64,000 bases of DNA from Mariluticola halotolerans. GTDB lineage: Bacteria > Pseudomonadota > Alphaproteobacteria > Rhizobiales > Devosiaceae. The notes below the pieces were generated by a model, which was given only the letters and a program-made list of their open reading frames with translations, did not search any database and was not told the origin of the DNA. The DNA lies in NCBI RefSeq assembly GCF_021611515.1, contig NZ_CP090960.1, positions 2,170,001 through 2,234,000 of the forward strand, written 5' to 3'. Positions 53,470-61,430 of the stretch are shown here, piece after piece. Every line of letters begins with the position of its first letter. The stretch's first letter is position 1. The position numbers were made by a program, and so were the translations under genes.

Positions 53470-54108
53470 ATGGACCAGAGAGTTACCGCCCGCCCGCTGA
53501 CGCGGATCCAGCGCGAAAAGCAGGAAATCATCCTGGAAGCGGCGCTCGAGGTTTTCTCCACCCATGGCTTTCGCGGGGCAACGATCGACCAGATTGCCGA
53601 GGCGGCGGGCATGTCCAAGCCCAATCTTTTGTATTATTTTGGCCGCAAGGAAGACATCCACAAAGCGCTGATCGAGCAGCTGCTGGACACATGGCTGGCG
53701 CCGCTCGAGGAAATGGACGCGGACGGCGATCCCATCCCTGAAATCCGTTCCTATATCCGGCGCAAGCTGGAAATGGCGCGCGACTTTCCGCGCGAAAGCC
53801 GGTTGTTCGCCAATGAATTGCTGCAGGGCGCACCGCGTATCGTTGACCTTTTGGAAGACCGGCTGAAAATACTGGTTGATGAGAAGGCGGGCATTATCCA
53901 GCGCTGGATGGATGAGGGCAAGCTGGTGCAGGCTGACCCTTATCACCTGATCTTCGCCATCTGGGCGACCACCCAGCATTATGCCGATTTCGATGTGCAG
54001 GTCAGGGCGGTGCTTGGCAAGAACCGGGGCGGCGAAGGCCGTTTCGAGGATGCGGCACGCTTTCTCGAGCAGCTATTCATGCATGGGCTGAAACCCAAAC
54101 AGAAATAG
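53470..54108 (+). CDS. rutR: RutR-like TetR family regulator of pyrimidine catabolism
   Basis: The 212-aa repressor has the TetR helix-turn-helix (ILEAALEVFSTHGFRGATI, GMSKPNLLYYFGRKEDIHK; about 20-70). Its C-terminal domain has RutR-like patterns: WLAPLEEMDADGDPIPEI, RESRLFANELLQGAPRIVD, YHLIFAIWATTQHYADFDV. RutR binds uracil or thymine. It is divergent from the catabolic operon with the palindrome between them, and a second matching site stands before the preT operon. The RutR identity is by pattern and context. Confidence 0.88.
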   Translation: MDQRVTARPLTRIQREKQEIILEAALEVFSTHGFRGATIDQIAEAAGMSKPNLLYYFGRKEDIHKALIEQLLDTWLAPLEEMDADGDPIPEIRSYIRRKLEMARDFPRESRLFANELLQGAPRIVDLLEDRLKILVDEKAGIIQRWMDEGKLVQADPYHLIFAIWATTQHYADFDVQVRAVLGKNRGGEGRFEDAARFLEQLFMHGLKPKQK

Positions 54109-55026
54109 CTATTTGTCGGGCACCAGCGCCAGAATAACCATGCCCAGCACCGTCACAATTGCGCCCGCCATCACCGTCAGGCTGACCCAGCCATGCCCGG
54201 CCAGGCCCTCATAGGCAATCACAAAGGCTGGCACTAGATAGCCATAGGCCTGCACTTTTGAGGCCGGCAGCCGCATTGAGGCATATTGCACGAGGAACAG
54301 GGTGATCGCCGTGGTGAAAATGGCCAGATAAAGCAGGACGAACCAGACCAGCGGCGGCAGGGACGCCCAATCGGTACGGCTGATTTCGCCAAAGCCGTAA
54401 AGGCCGACCCAGATCGTGGTGGCGATGAGAATATAAAAGGTTGAAACCGGCAGGCTTTCGCCACGATTGAATTTGCGCAAGAGAGCCGTGAACAGGGCAT
54501 AGCAGGCGCAGCCTGCAAGAAAGATCAGCTCACCGACGCCGATTTCAAAACCGGCAAGCGCCTGATAATCGCCCCTGAAAATAACCCATATCGAGCCGAT
54601 GCCCGCGCACAGCAGACTGACCATCGCTGCCCAGCGCACATTCTGGCTCAGCAGGAAATAGGCAAATATCGCGGTCATGATCGGTGTCAGGGTGAACACG
54701 GCGCTTGTCGATACCGGCGAGGTCAGGGCGAGGGCCATGAACATGGTGACGAAATAAACGGCCATGCAAAAGCCCAGCAAGACAAAGCGCCAGGATGCGG
54801 GTGGCCATTTCAGCGTCTCCCGGCGCACGCCAAAGGCCAGCACGCCCATGATCAGCGCGGCGAGCACGAAACGCGCGCCATTAAGCGCTGCGGGACCAAT
54901 ATAGGGGGTGGTCAGTTTGCCCAGCGAGAAAGACCCGGCAATGAAGGCGGCGAAAAACACCATGGCCAGATGGCCTTTGAGCTTTTCTGCCCCTTGTGCA
55001 TGGGTTGTGTGGTGCGCGCGCGCCAT
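54109..55026 (-). CDS. DMT-family (EamA) transporter
   Basis: The 305-aa protein has ten hydrophobic helices in two EamA repeats (about 25-150 and 165-295), with GSFSLGKLTTPYIGPAALN and GRPLVWFVLLYLAIFTTAI-like stretches. The stop codon directly abuts that of the convergent rutR. The substrate is unknown. Its position beside the pyrimidine genes may be accidental, as no RutR-like site lies before it. Confidence 0.85.
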   Translation of the reverse strand: MARAHHTTHAQGAEKLKGHLAMVFFAAFIAGSFSLGKLTTPYIGPAALNGARFVLAALIMGVLAFGVRRETLKWPPASWRFVLLGFCMAVYFVTMFMALALTSPVSTSAVFTLTPIMTAIFAYFLLSQNVRWAAMVSLLCAGIGSIWVIFRGDYQALAGFEIGVGELIFLAGCACYALFTALLRKFNRGESLPVSTFYILIATTIWVGLYGFGEISRTDWASLPPLVWFVLLYLAIFTTAITLFLVQYASMRLPASKVQAYGYLVPAFVIAYEGLAGHGWVSLTVMAGAIVTVLGMVILALVPDK

Positions 55027-55070
55027 GGGATCAGATCACCTCACTTAAGGGGTTCTGGCCGGTTCGGCAC

Positions 55071-55439
55071 TCAGGCGGTGCCGATCACCTGCAGGAGACC
55101 TGCGGCAAGGGTTATGTTGACCAATGTTGCGTAAAGATGAGGCGCTTGCGCGTCGCCCTCGAACCGGAAGAGGTTGTGATAGAACGCGGTGGCCAGTACC
55201 AGAAACACAATCAGCGCGATGGCGGCCCATGTGGTGAACAGCCCGAAAACAAGTGCCAGCCCCGCGACGAGCTGCACGCCGAAACCTGCCACCAGCAATA
55301 GCCGGTGCAAGGGGAAGCCGTAATTTGTCAGCGCGGTGGTGCGCGCGCCAAAATTGGCAAAATTGCGTATTCCGGCGATGACGAAGAACAGTCCGAAGAC
55401 CACCCGTCCGATAGTAATGAACAGTTCTGCTTGTGCCAC
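55071..55439 (-). CDS. DoxX family membrane protein
   Basis: The 122-aa protein has four hydrophobic helices and the DoxX pattern GRVVFGLFFVIAGIRNFAN (about 9-27) and GFGVQLVAGLALVFG. Family members are linked to redox or sulfur metabolism but have no single proven role. It ends 45 bases before the DMT-transporter gene, on the same strand. Nothing ties it to pyrimidine metabolism. Confidence 0.8.
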   Translation of the reverse strand: MAQAELFITIGRVVFGLFFVIAGIRNFANFGARTTALTNYGFPLHRLLLVAGFGVQLVAGLALVFGLFTTWAAIALIVFLVLATAFYHNLFRFEGDAQAPHLYATLVNITLAAGLLQVIGTA

Positions 55440-55571
55440 GATGTCCCCCCAGCTTTTGTGCCCTTCTTACTAGGGGATCGCGCACCGGGTGTGAAGCAGG
55501 CGCCGGCTTTGTCACCGACAAAACACAAAGGGTACGCATGACGGTAACGCCCCCTTACGGCCGGGCGGCTT

Positions 55572-56888
55572 CTATTCCGCCGGTTCCGTCACCCGGCCGG
55601 GATTATTGGGGTGGGTCGTCCAGTTGGCGTAATCGGCTTCAACCGGCTTGCCGGTGCGTTCATCCATCATGCCGGGGCTGAGCTCTTCCATGGTGATGCA
55701 ATTCTCGACCGGACAGACATCGATGCAAAGATTACAGGCGACGCATTCGTCATCCTTGACCTCAAAGCCGCGCTTGCCATCAATCGTATTGGCGATGGCC
55801 TGATGCGAGGTGTCTTCGCACGCGATATAGCAGCGGCCGCATTTGATGCAGAGGTCCTGATCGATCCGCGCCTTGGAGATGTAATTGAGGTTGAGATATT
55901 GCCAGTCGGTGACATTGGGTGTCGCCCGGCCAATCACATCATCAAGGCTGGTGTGACCCTTTTCATCCATCCAGTTGGAGAGGCCTGAAATCATTTCCTC
56001 GACCACCTTGAAGCCATAGGTCATGGCGGCGGTGCAGACCTGCACATTGCCCGCGCCCAAGGCGAGAAATTCCGCCGCGTCGCGCCAGGTGGTGATGCCG
56101 CCAATGCCTGAAATCGGCAATCCGGCGGTTGCCGGATCGCGCGCAATTTCGGCGACCATATTAAGGGCGATGGGTTTAACCGCCGGGCCGCAATAGCCGC
56201 CATGGGTGCCCTTGCCGTCGATCGAGGGCTCGGGAGAAAACGTGTCGAGATTGACCGAGGTGATCGAGTTGATGGTGTTGATCAGCGAAACCGCATCGGT
56301 GCCGCCGTTTTTCGCGGCGCGGGTGGGCTTGCGCACATCGGCGATATTGGGCGTCAGCTTGGTAATCACCGGCATGCGCGAATATTGCTTGCACCAGCGC
56401 ACCACCATTTCCACATATTCAGGCACCTGGCCGACAGCGGCACCCATGCCGCGTTCGCTCATGCCGTGGGGGCAACCGAAATTGAGTTCGATCCCGTCGG
56501 CCCCGGTCTCCTCGACCAGCGGCAGAATGGCTTTCCAGCTTTCTTCCTCACAGGGCACCATCAGCGAGACGACGACAGCGCGGTCGGGCCAGTTCATCTT
56601 GACCTGCTTGATTTCGCGCAGGTTCACATAGAGATCGCGGTCGGTGATCAGTTCGATATTGTTGAGGCCAAGCAGACGCCGGTCGGCACCATAGATCGCG
56701 CCATAGCGCGGGCCGTTGACATTGACCACTGGCGGACCTTCTTCGCCAAGGGTCTTCCAGACCACACCGCCCCAGCCCGCCTTGAACGCGCGCTCGACAT
56801 TATAGGCCTTGTCGGTTGGTGGAGCCGAGGCCAACCAGAACGGGTTCGGTGATTTGATACCCACAAAACTGCTACGGAGGTCAGCCAT
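55572..56888 (-). CDS. preA: NAD-dependent dihydropyrimidine dehydrogenase subunit PreA
   Basis: The 438-aa subunit has an FMN-binding TIM barrel (about 1-320, DIELITDRDLYVNLREIKQ-type strands, LNFGCPHGMSERGMGAAVG with the active-site Cys, and GIGGITTWRDAAEFLALGA). A C-terminal ferredoxin domain (about 335-405) follows with two [4Fe-4S] motifs, CIKCGRCYIACEDTSHQ and CVACNLCIDVCPVENC. It reduces uracil or thymine with electrons passed from PreT. It is last in the preT-DUF3052-preA operon. Confidence 0.92.
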   Translation of the reverse strand: MADLRSSFVGIKSPNPFWLASAPPTDKAYNVERAFKAGWGGVVWKTLGEEGPPVVNVNGPRYGAIYGADRRLLGLNNIELITDRDLYVNLREIKQVKMNWPDRAVVVSLMVPCEEESWKAILPLVEETGADGIELNFGCPHGMSERGMGAAVGQVPEYVEMVVRWCKQYSRMPVITKLTPNIADVRKPTRAAKNGGTDAVSLINTINSITSVNLDTFSPEPSIDGKGTHGGYCGPAVKPIALNMVAEIARDPATAGLPISGIGGITTWRDAAEFLALGAGNVQVCTAAMTYGFKVVEEMISGLSNWMDEKGHTSLDDVIGRATPNVTDWQYLNLNYISKARIDQDLCIKCGRCYIACEDTSHQAIANTIDGKRGFEVKDDECVACNLCIDVCPVENCITMEELSPGMMDERTGKPVEADYANWTTHPNNPGRVTEPAE

Positions 56889-56903
56889 TTTGTTCTCCTT
56901 GGA

Positions 56904-57320
56904 TCAATCGATCTTTTTGTTCGGGTTGCGCAATTCTTTTCTGACCATAAGCTTGAGCCCCGACCAGACCGTATCAATTGCGCATACTTTGATGTCGACG
57001 AAGCCGGTGGGCAGCGCCACATCGCGCACCACGTCTTCGGTAATATCGGTTTCAACCTTTGCGGCCTTTTTCGGCCATGAAACCCAGACCATTGCATTGT
57101 CATCGAGGTGTTGGCGGGCCTCGCTTATCAGCTGTTCGAGCCGCTGGCGTTCGGTCACAAAAAAGTGCGCGGCGGCCGACCCATTCACCCTGTCCTGCCA
57201 GTGGACGTCGCCCGTGCTTTCAATTTCCATGCGCACGCTTTCAGGCATGTTCACCGCCCAGACCGCCCCGGCATAACCGAGCTTCCGGGCCAATGGGGTG
57301 CCTGAATATCCCGCGCTCAT
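56904..57320 (-). CDS. DUF3052 family protein encoded between preT and preA
   Basis: The 138-aa protein starts MSAGYSGTPLARKLGYAGA, the characteristic opening of DUF3052 proteins. It is soluble, with a Trp-rich core (VHWQDRVNGSAAAHFFVTE, DDNAMVWVSWPKKAAKVET) and a basic C-terminus. No catalytic motif or metal ligand set is obvious. It lies 99 bases behind preT and 15 bases before preA on the same strand, so it is part of the dehydrogenase operon and would be RutR-controlled. Function is unknown. Confidence 0.8.
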   Translation of the reverse strand: MSAGYSGTPLARKLGYAGAVWAVNMPESVRMEIESTGDVHWQDRVNGSAAAHFFVTERQRLEQLISEARQHLDDNAMVWVSWPKKAAKVETDITEDVVRDVALPTGFVDIKVCAIDTVWSGLKLMVRKELRNPNKKID

Positions 57321-57419
57321 TTCACCCGCGCTCCCACACCGGCTTGCGCCATATCCGGCGGGTTGCGCATTGAATAGCGCCTGAGAAGGGGGGCGATATG
57401 ATCTGTCATTGCCCGTGTC

Positions 57420-58754
57420 TCATGAAAGCGCCTTGTTGATCGCCTCGGCCGCGTCGCGGCCATGGGCTGCGGCGGTCACTGTCAGATCGTCGCCGCCATA
57501 AACACAGTCGCCCCCGGCCCACACCTTTTCATGTGAGGTGCGCATGTCGGCATCCACCTTGATCCGCCCGCCTTCCAGCGTCACATCGGAGAAATCATTG
57601 TCAAAGCTCTGGCCGATGGCCTTGAAAACCTGATCAGCCTCAAGGGTCATGGTCGCCCCCATCATGGCCAGCTTGCCATCCTTGAGACTTGTATATTCCA
57701 GCTCCAGCCCGGTGACTTTGCCATTCGCGCTCAGCACCCGTTTCGGGGCCAGCCAGTGGCGGATATTGACGCCTCTGGCGGCAGCCAGTTCCTGCTCAAA
57801 GACAGAAGCGTTCATATGATCCTGGCCGCGCCGGTAACAAATCGTCACCTCTTCAGCGCCCAAAAGCTTGGCCTGGATGCCGGCGTCAATGGCGGTCATG
57901 CCGCCGCCAATCACCACGACCTTGCGCCCGATGGGCAGTTTGGCAATGTCGGAAGACTGGCGCAATTCGGCGATAAAATCGATGGCGTCACGCACCCCGT
58001 CGGCACCCTCGCCTTCGGCGCGTAATGCATTGACGCCGGAAAGTCCCAGCCCCAGAAACACCGCGTCATGGCTTGCGGTCAGCTCATCCAGATTGAAATC
58101 GCGCCCCAGCGCCTTGCCGGTTTCAACCGTAATGCCGCCAATCGAGAGGATATAGTCCACCTCTTCCTGAGCAAAGCCGTCGGGGGCCTTGTAGGCGGCG
58201 ATGCCATATTCATTGAGACCACCCGGTTTCGGCCGCGCATCAAACATCGTGACGTCATGCCCGTGCATGGCCAGCCGGTGGGCGCAGGCGAGACCGGCCG
58301 GTCCGGCGCCAATAACGGCTATCTTTTTGCCGGTCTCTGCAGCGCGCGCATAAAACTGCTTGTCCTCCGCCATGGCGATATCGGTGGCGTAGCGTTGCAG
58401 CTGGCCGATCTTGACCGGCTTGCCTTCCGCTTCCATGCGCACGCAGGCTTCCTCGCAAAGGGTCTCGGTGGGGCAGACCCGGGCACACATGCCGCCCAGA
58501 ATGTTCTGGTCGAAAATTGTCTCGGCCGCGCCCAGCGGATTGCCGGTCGAGATTTCGCGAATGAACATCGGGATGTCGATTTCGGTGGGACAGGCCTTCT
58601 GGCAGGGCGCGTCATAGCAGAAGTAACAGCGGTCCGCCTCGACATGGGCTTCGTGCCGGTCAAGCGCCGGGTGCAGGTCAGAGAAGTTTTCGGCATAGCG
58701 GCCGGGCTCAAGGCGCTCCGGTGCGATACCCTGTTTGAGAAGACCTTCGGTCAT
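57420..58754 (-). CDS. preT: NAD(P)-dependent oxidoreductase PreT (dihydropyrimidine dehydrogenase electron-transfer subunit)
   Basis: The 444-aa subunit has N-terminal [4Fe-4S] motifs CYFCYDAPCQKACPTEIDI and CARVCPTETLCEEACVR (about 42-110). A GltD-like FAD/NADPH module follows, with IGAGPAGLACAHRL (about 146-159), VIGGGMTAIDAGIQAK (about 281-296) and a GGDCVYGGDDLTV motif near the end. It takes electrons from NAD(P)H and passes them to PreA. A palindrome matching the RutR-like site stands about 50-70 bases upstream. Confidence 0.92.
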   Translation of the reverse strand: MTEGLLKQGIAPERLEPGRYAENFSDLHPALDRHEAHVEADRCYFCYDAPCQKACPTEIDIPMFIREISTGNPLGAAETIFDQNILGGMCARVCPTETLCEEACVRMEAEGKPVKIGQLQRYATDIAMAEDKQFYARAAETGKKIAVIGAGPAGLACAHRLAMHGHDVTMFDARPKPGGLNEYGIAAYKAPDGFAQEEVDYILSIGGITVETGKALGRDFNLDELTASHDAVFLGLGLSGVNALRAEGEGADGVRDAIDFIAELRQSSDIAKLPIGRKVVVIGGGMTAIDAGIQAKLLGAEEVTICYRRGQDHMNASVFEQELAAARGVNIRHWLAPKRVLSANGKVTGLELEYTSLKDGKLAMMGATMTLEADQVFKAIGQSFDNDFSDVTLEGGRIKVDADMRTSHEKVWAGGDCVYGGDDLTVTAAAHGRDAAEAINKALS

Positions 58755-58805
58755 TCCATCCCCCGCTCTTTAATCCCTGAACGAGAGGCTAGCGCAGATA
58801 AAAAA

Positions 58806-58825
58806 TTTTATCAATTGGTCAAAAA
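58806..58825. promoter_or_regulatory. RutR-type operator upstream of preT
   Basis: TTTTATCAATTGGTCAAAAA shares the TCAATTGGTCAAAAA half with the inverted core of the 53368-53406 palindrome (its complement reads TTTTTGACCAATTG). It stands before the preT-DUF3052-preA operon. It links that operon to the same regulator as the catabolic operon. Confidence 0.65.
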
Positions 58826-59018
58826 TGAGAAAATATCATGCCTGTTCCGCCGGCAGCATTGAGGTGTAACCGGCGGCACGCAAGGGTTTCGGGCGTTAAA
58901 TGTCACGCAAATGCCACAGCGGGCCACCCATATCCGGCATTTGTGACAATGGCCACATTGCCGCCAAGTTACCTCCTTAGGCGGCGCGCTTCGCTAACGA
59001 TCAAGTGCTGGAACCTTT

Positions 59019-59375
59019 GTGCAGAACAGAAAACTGACCGCCCTGCTGCTGAGTGCAGGGCTGGTATTGAACGCCGGTGCCGCAATGGCGGCGGGCGGCA
59101 ATGCCTGCGGACGCGCCTCGTGGTACGCTCTCACCTCAATGACCGCCTCGGGACAAATGATGAATCCCGACGCCATGACCGCGGCGCACCGCTCCCTGCC
59201 TTTCGGTACAAAGGTGAAAGTGGTCAACCAGAGCAATGGCCGCGAGATTACCGTCACGATCAATGACCGGGGACCGTTCATCAAGGGCCGGATCATCGAT
59301 CTCAGCCGGGCGGCGGCCAGTCATCTCGGCTTCAAGAATGCCGGCGTGACCAAGGTTTGTATCATACACAGCTAA
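59019..59375 (+). CDS. RlpA-like double-psi beta-barrel protein
   Basis: The 118-aa secreted protein starts at a GTG (MQNRKLTALLLSAGLVLNA, signal peptide cleaved near AMA-AG). The mature domain has the RlpA pattern: GRASWYAL, GQMMNPDAMTAAHRSLPFG, TKVKVVNQSNGREITVTIN, DRGPFIKGRIIDLSRAAAS. RlpA proteins are lytic transglycosylases or binding proteins that act on peptidoglycan lacking stem peptides. The C-terminal SPOR domain of full-length RlpA is absent, which is common in short members. It stands alone; an inverted repeat after it may be its terminator. Confidence 0.85.
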   Translation: MQNRKLTALLLSAGLVLNAGAAMAAGGNACGRASWYALTSMTASGQMMNPDAMTAAHRSLPFGTKVKVVNQSNGREITVTINDRGPFIKGRIIDLSRAAASHLGFKNAGVTKVCIIHS

Positions 59376-59402
59376 AGCGCCGCTTTTGCTGTCTGGCGCT
59401 TT
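59374..59402. terminator. Weak bidirectional terminator between the RlpA-like and DUF1127 genes
   Basis: AAAGCGCC (59374-59381) pairs with GGCGCTTT (59395-59402) between convergent genes, overlapping the DUF1127 stop codon. The T-run is only partial. Confidence 0.4.
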
Positions 59403-59661
59403 ACCTGTTTGCCCTCACGATCAGACCCTGATTGGCCGGGGGCGTCCAGAAACCGGCCGCATCCTCAGCGGGCGGATAGCCGATATCCGCCCGCAATCTA
59501 TCGCTTAAATGCCCTGTCGCCCGCAACACGCGCCGGCGTTGGCGATAGGCTGTATAGCGGCGGGTCAGGGTCGCGAAAAACCCACGAAGACCCCGCCTTT
59601 GCGTGCCTTCCGGTGCCGTTATTGTCTGGCGCAGAATTTGTTTTTCAATTTCAATATACAC
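59401..59661 (-). CDS. DUF1127 domain protein
   Basis: The 86-aa Arg-rich protein has the DUF1127 core ATGHLSDRLRADIGYPPAE (about 47-65) after TLTRRYTAYRQRRRVLR. The start is GTG (59659-59661). DUF1127 proteins are common in alphaproteobacteria and some act in RNA-based and phosphate/carbon control, but this one has an N-terminal extension and a unique C-terminus (AAGFWTPPANQGLIVRANR). No operon partner is evident. Confidence 0.75.
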   Translation of the reverse strand: MYIEIEKQILRQTITAPEGTQRRGLRGFFATLTRRYTAYRQRRRVLRATGHLSDRLRADIGYPPAEDAAGFWTPPANQGLIVRANR

Positions 59662-59823
59662 AATGACCTCGCAAGAGAATTATCGCCCGTGATTTTGAGC
59701 CCACGCCGTATGCCGTGGACCATATACGTCTCAGAGCGCTGATATTGATGGAGTTAGTGTTGCACCCATGAGTTCCAGGCGGTAGAAGGAAATCAGAACC
59801 TTGTTTTTCAAAAATGAAACAAT

Positions 59824-60684
59824 ATGGACTGGAATGACCTGAAACTGTTCGTGGACGTGGCCCGCATGGGCGGTCTGAGTGCTGCGCAACGGATCAATGG
59901 TGTAAGCGCGCCCACGCTGGGCCGACGGATCACGGCACTTGAAAACGAGATCGGGGAATCCCTGTTCATCCGCTCCCAGACCGGCTACCGGCTAACCCCG
60001 GCGGGCCTGGCGCTGATGGAGCACGCCAAGCATGTCGAAGCGGCCATGGTGGGCGTCGATCAATGGCGGGCCGAAAATCAGGGAACACGGCTGGTTCTGG
60101 TGTCGGCCGGCAATTGGACATCGGGGTTTCTGGCCCGGAATATTACCGCCCTCTGGTCGCCGGACAGTCCCTATCGTATCGAACTGGTCACCGCGAACGA
60201 GAAGATCGATATCGGCCATCGCCAGGCCGATATCGGGTTACGCAATGCGCGGCCCACCGAGCAATGGCTGGCCGGGCGGCAGGTGGGACACGTCGCTTAC
60301 GCTCTTTATTCCGGGCACACCCTCACCCATGGGCTGAAAGCTGGATTGTTTGTCGGGCTTTCGGGCGCTGCCACCACGCCCTCGGCACGCTGGATGCAGG
60401 CGCGATATGGTGACCGGATAGGGGTGCGTGGCAATGACCCGCACAGTATTCTGGAACTGGTGGCGGCGGGGGCCGGGTTAACGGTTCTGCCGTGCTTTGT
60501 TGGCGACAGCGACCCGCGGCTAGTGCGGGTTACCGGCATTATCGAGGACCTGACAACCGAACAATGGCTGGTTTCACACCATGACGAGCGGCATAATTCT
60601 GCCGTTCGGCGCACTGTCGATTCCATTGCCCGGCTGTTATTGCAGCATACCGGTTTATTTCGGGGCGAGAAGCCGAACCGGTAA
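59824..60684 (+). CDS. LysR family transcriptional regulator
   Basis: The 286-aa protein has the LysR winged helix (NDLKLFVDVARMGGLSAAQ, VSAPTLGRRITALENEIG; about 3-45) and a PBP-like effector domain (about 90-285, RLVLVSAGNWTSGFLARNI, GLTVLPCFVGDSDPRLV). The domain is slightly short but complete. Its target is not evident: neighbours are divergent DUF1127 and, downstream, a receiver-like protein 88 bases away on the same strand. Confidence 0.88.
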   Translation: MDWNDLKLFVDVARMGGLSAAQRINGVSAPTLGRRITALENEIGESLFIRSQTGYRLTPAGLALMEHAKHVEAAMVGVDQWRAENQGTRLVLVSAGNWTSGFLARNITALWSPDSPYRIELVTANEKIDIGHRQADIGLRNARPTEQWLAGRQVGHVAYALYSGHTLTHGLKAGLFVGLSGAATTPSARWMQARYGDRIGVRGNDPHSILELVAAGAGLTVLPCFVGDSDPRLVRVTGIIEDLTTEQWLVSHHDERHNSAVRRTVDSIARLLLQHTGLFRGEKPNR

Positions 60685-60771
60685 CCAATTTGAAGTTGGC
60701 AGTCTCGACTTTTACGGCGCTGCGGGTTAAGGGACGGGCGGCAATATTCTGCCCTAAGGACGCAAAATATT

Positions 60772-61299
60772 ATGTTTTCAAATGCCTTTGTCGTCGGCGC
60801 CAGCAATGGCCCTGCGCCAGCGCTTGTCGACGCGGCAAATTGCGCCGAGTTTGCAAGAATAGAACCTTTTACACGCCTCAGCGCGGTTGAAACCGCCCTC
60901 AAATCCGTGCCCAGTTGCTTTTTTCTTTTCGCGCCTGTCGCCGATATTTCGCGGATGGGCAAACTTGTGCGCCAGATCCGCCAGAGCAGGCATGCCGGCA
61001 TCCGTTACGCGCCCCTGATTTATTTCTGCAACACCGCCTCGCGCGAGGTTATCCGCGCCTGCGTGACCCTTGGTTTTGACGACGTGATCGCCATGCCATT
61101 CTCTCCCCCCTATTTCCGCAAGCGGCTGACCACGCATATGGACAGGCCGGTCATCTATTTCGAGACCCGCGATTACCTGGGTCCGGATCGCCGCGAGGAA
61201 ATGCGGACCCAGGAACGCGGACACAGCCAAACCATCACGTTCCAGCGCCATGCCGACATCGGCATTCGCATTGCCGACCGGCGCCGGAATGCGGCCTGA
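60772..61299 (+). CDS. Degenerate receiver-like protein
   Basis: The 175-aa protein resembles a CheY-type receiver: LVRQIRQSRHAGIRYAPLI, EVIRACVTLGFDDVIAMPF, SPPYFRKRL follow the alpha3-beta4-alpha4-beta5 pattern with MPFSP in place of the canonical KPF. The phosphoacceptor Asp is missing, since the third strand reads FFLFAP, and the conserved Lys is replaced by Met, so phosphorylation is unlikely. The C-terminal 40 residues are charged (RREEMRTQERGHSQTITFQ) and have no recognised fold. No output domain. It follows the LysR gene. Confidence 0.7.
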   Translation: MFSNAFVVGASNGPAPALVDAANCAEFARIEPFTRLSAVETALKSVPSCFFLFAPVADISRMGKLVRQIRQSRHAGIRYAPLIYFCNTASREVIRACVTLGFDDVIAMPFSPPYFRKRLTTHMDRPVIYFETRDYLGPDRREEMRTQERGHSQTITFQRHADIGIRIADRRRNAA

Positions 61300-61430
61300 A
61301 CCCTGCATTTCTGTGCACGCGTATGAGGTTTCCAGCGCGCCTTCGCGGGCAGGCTTTCACTCCGTGATGGATATTGTCTAACACCTGCCGACCCCCTAAT
61401 CTCACCCCGATTCAACGGGAAGTCTCAATC

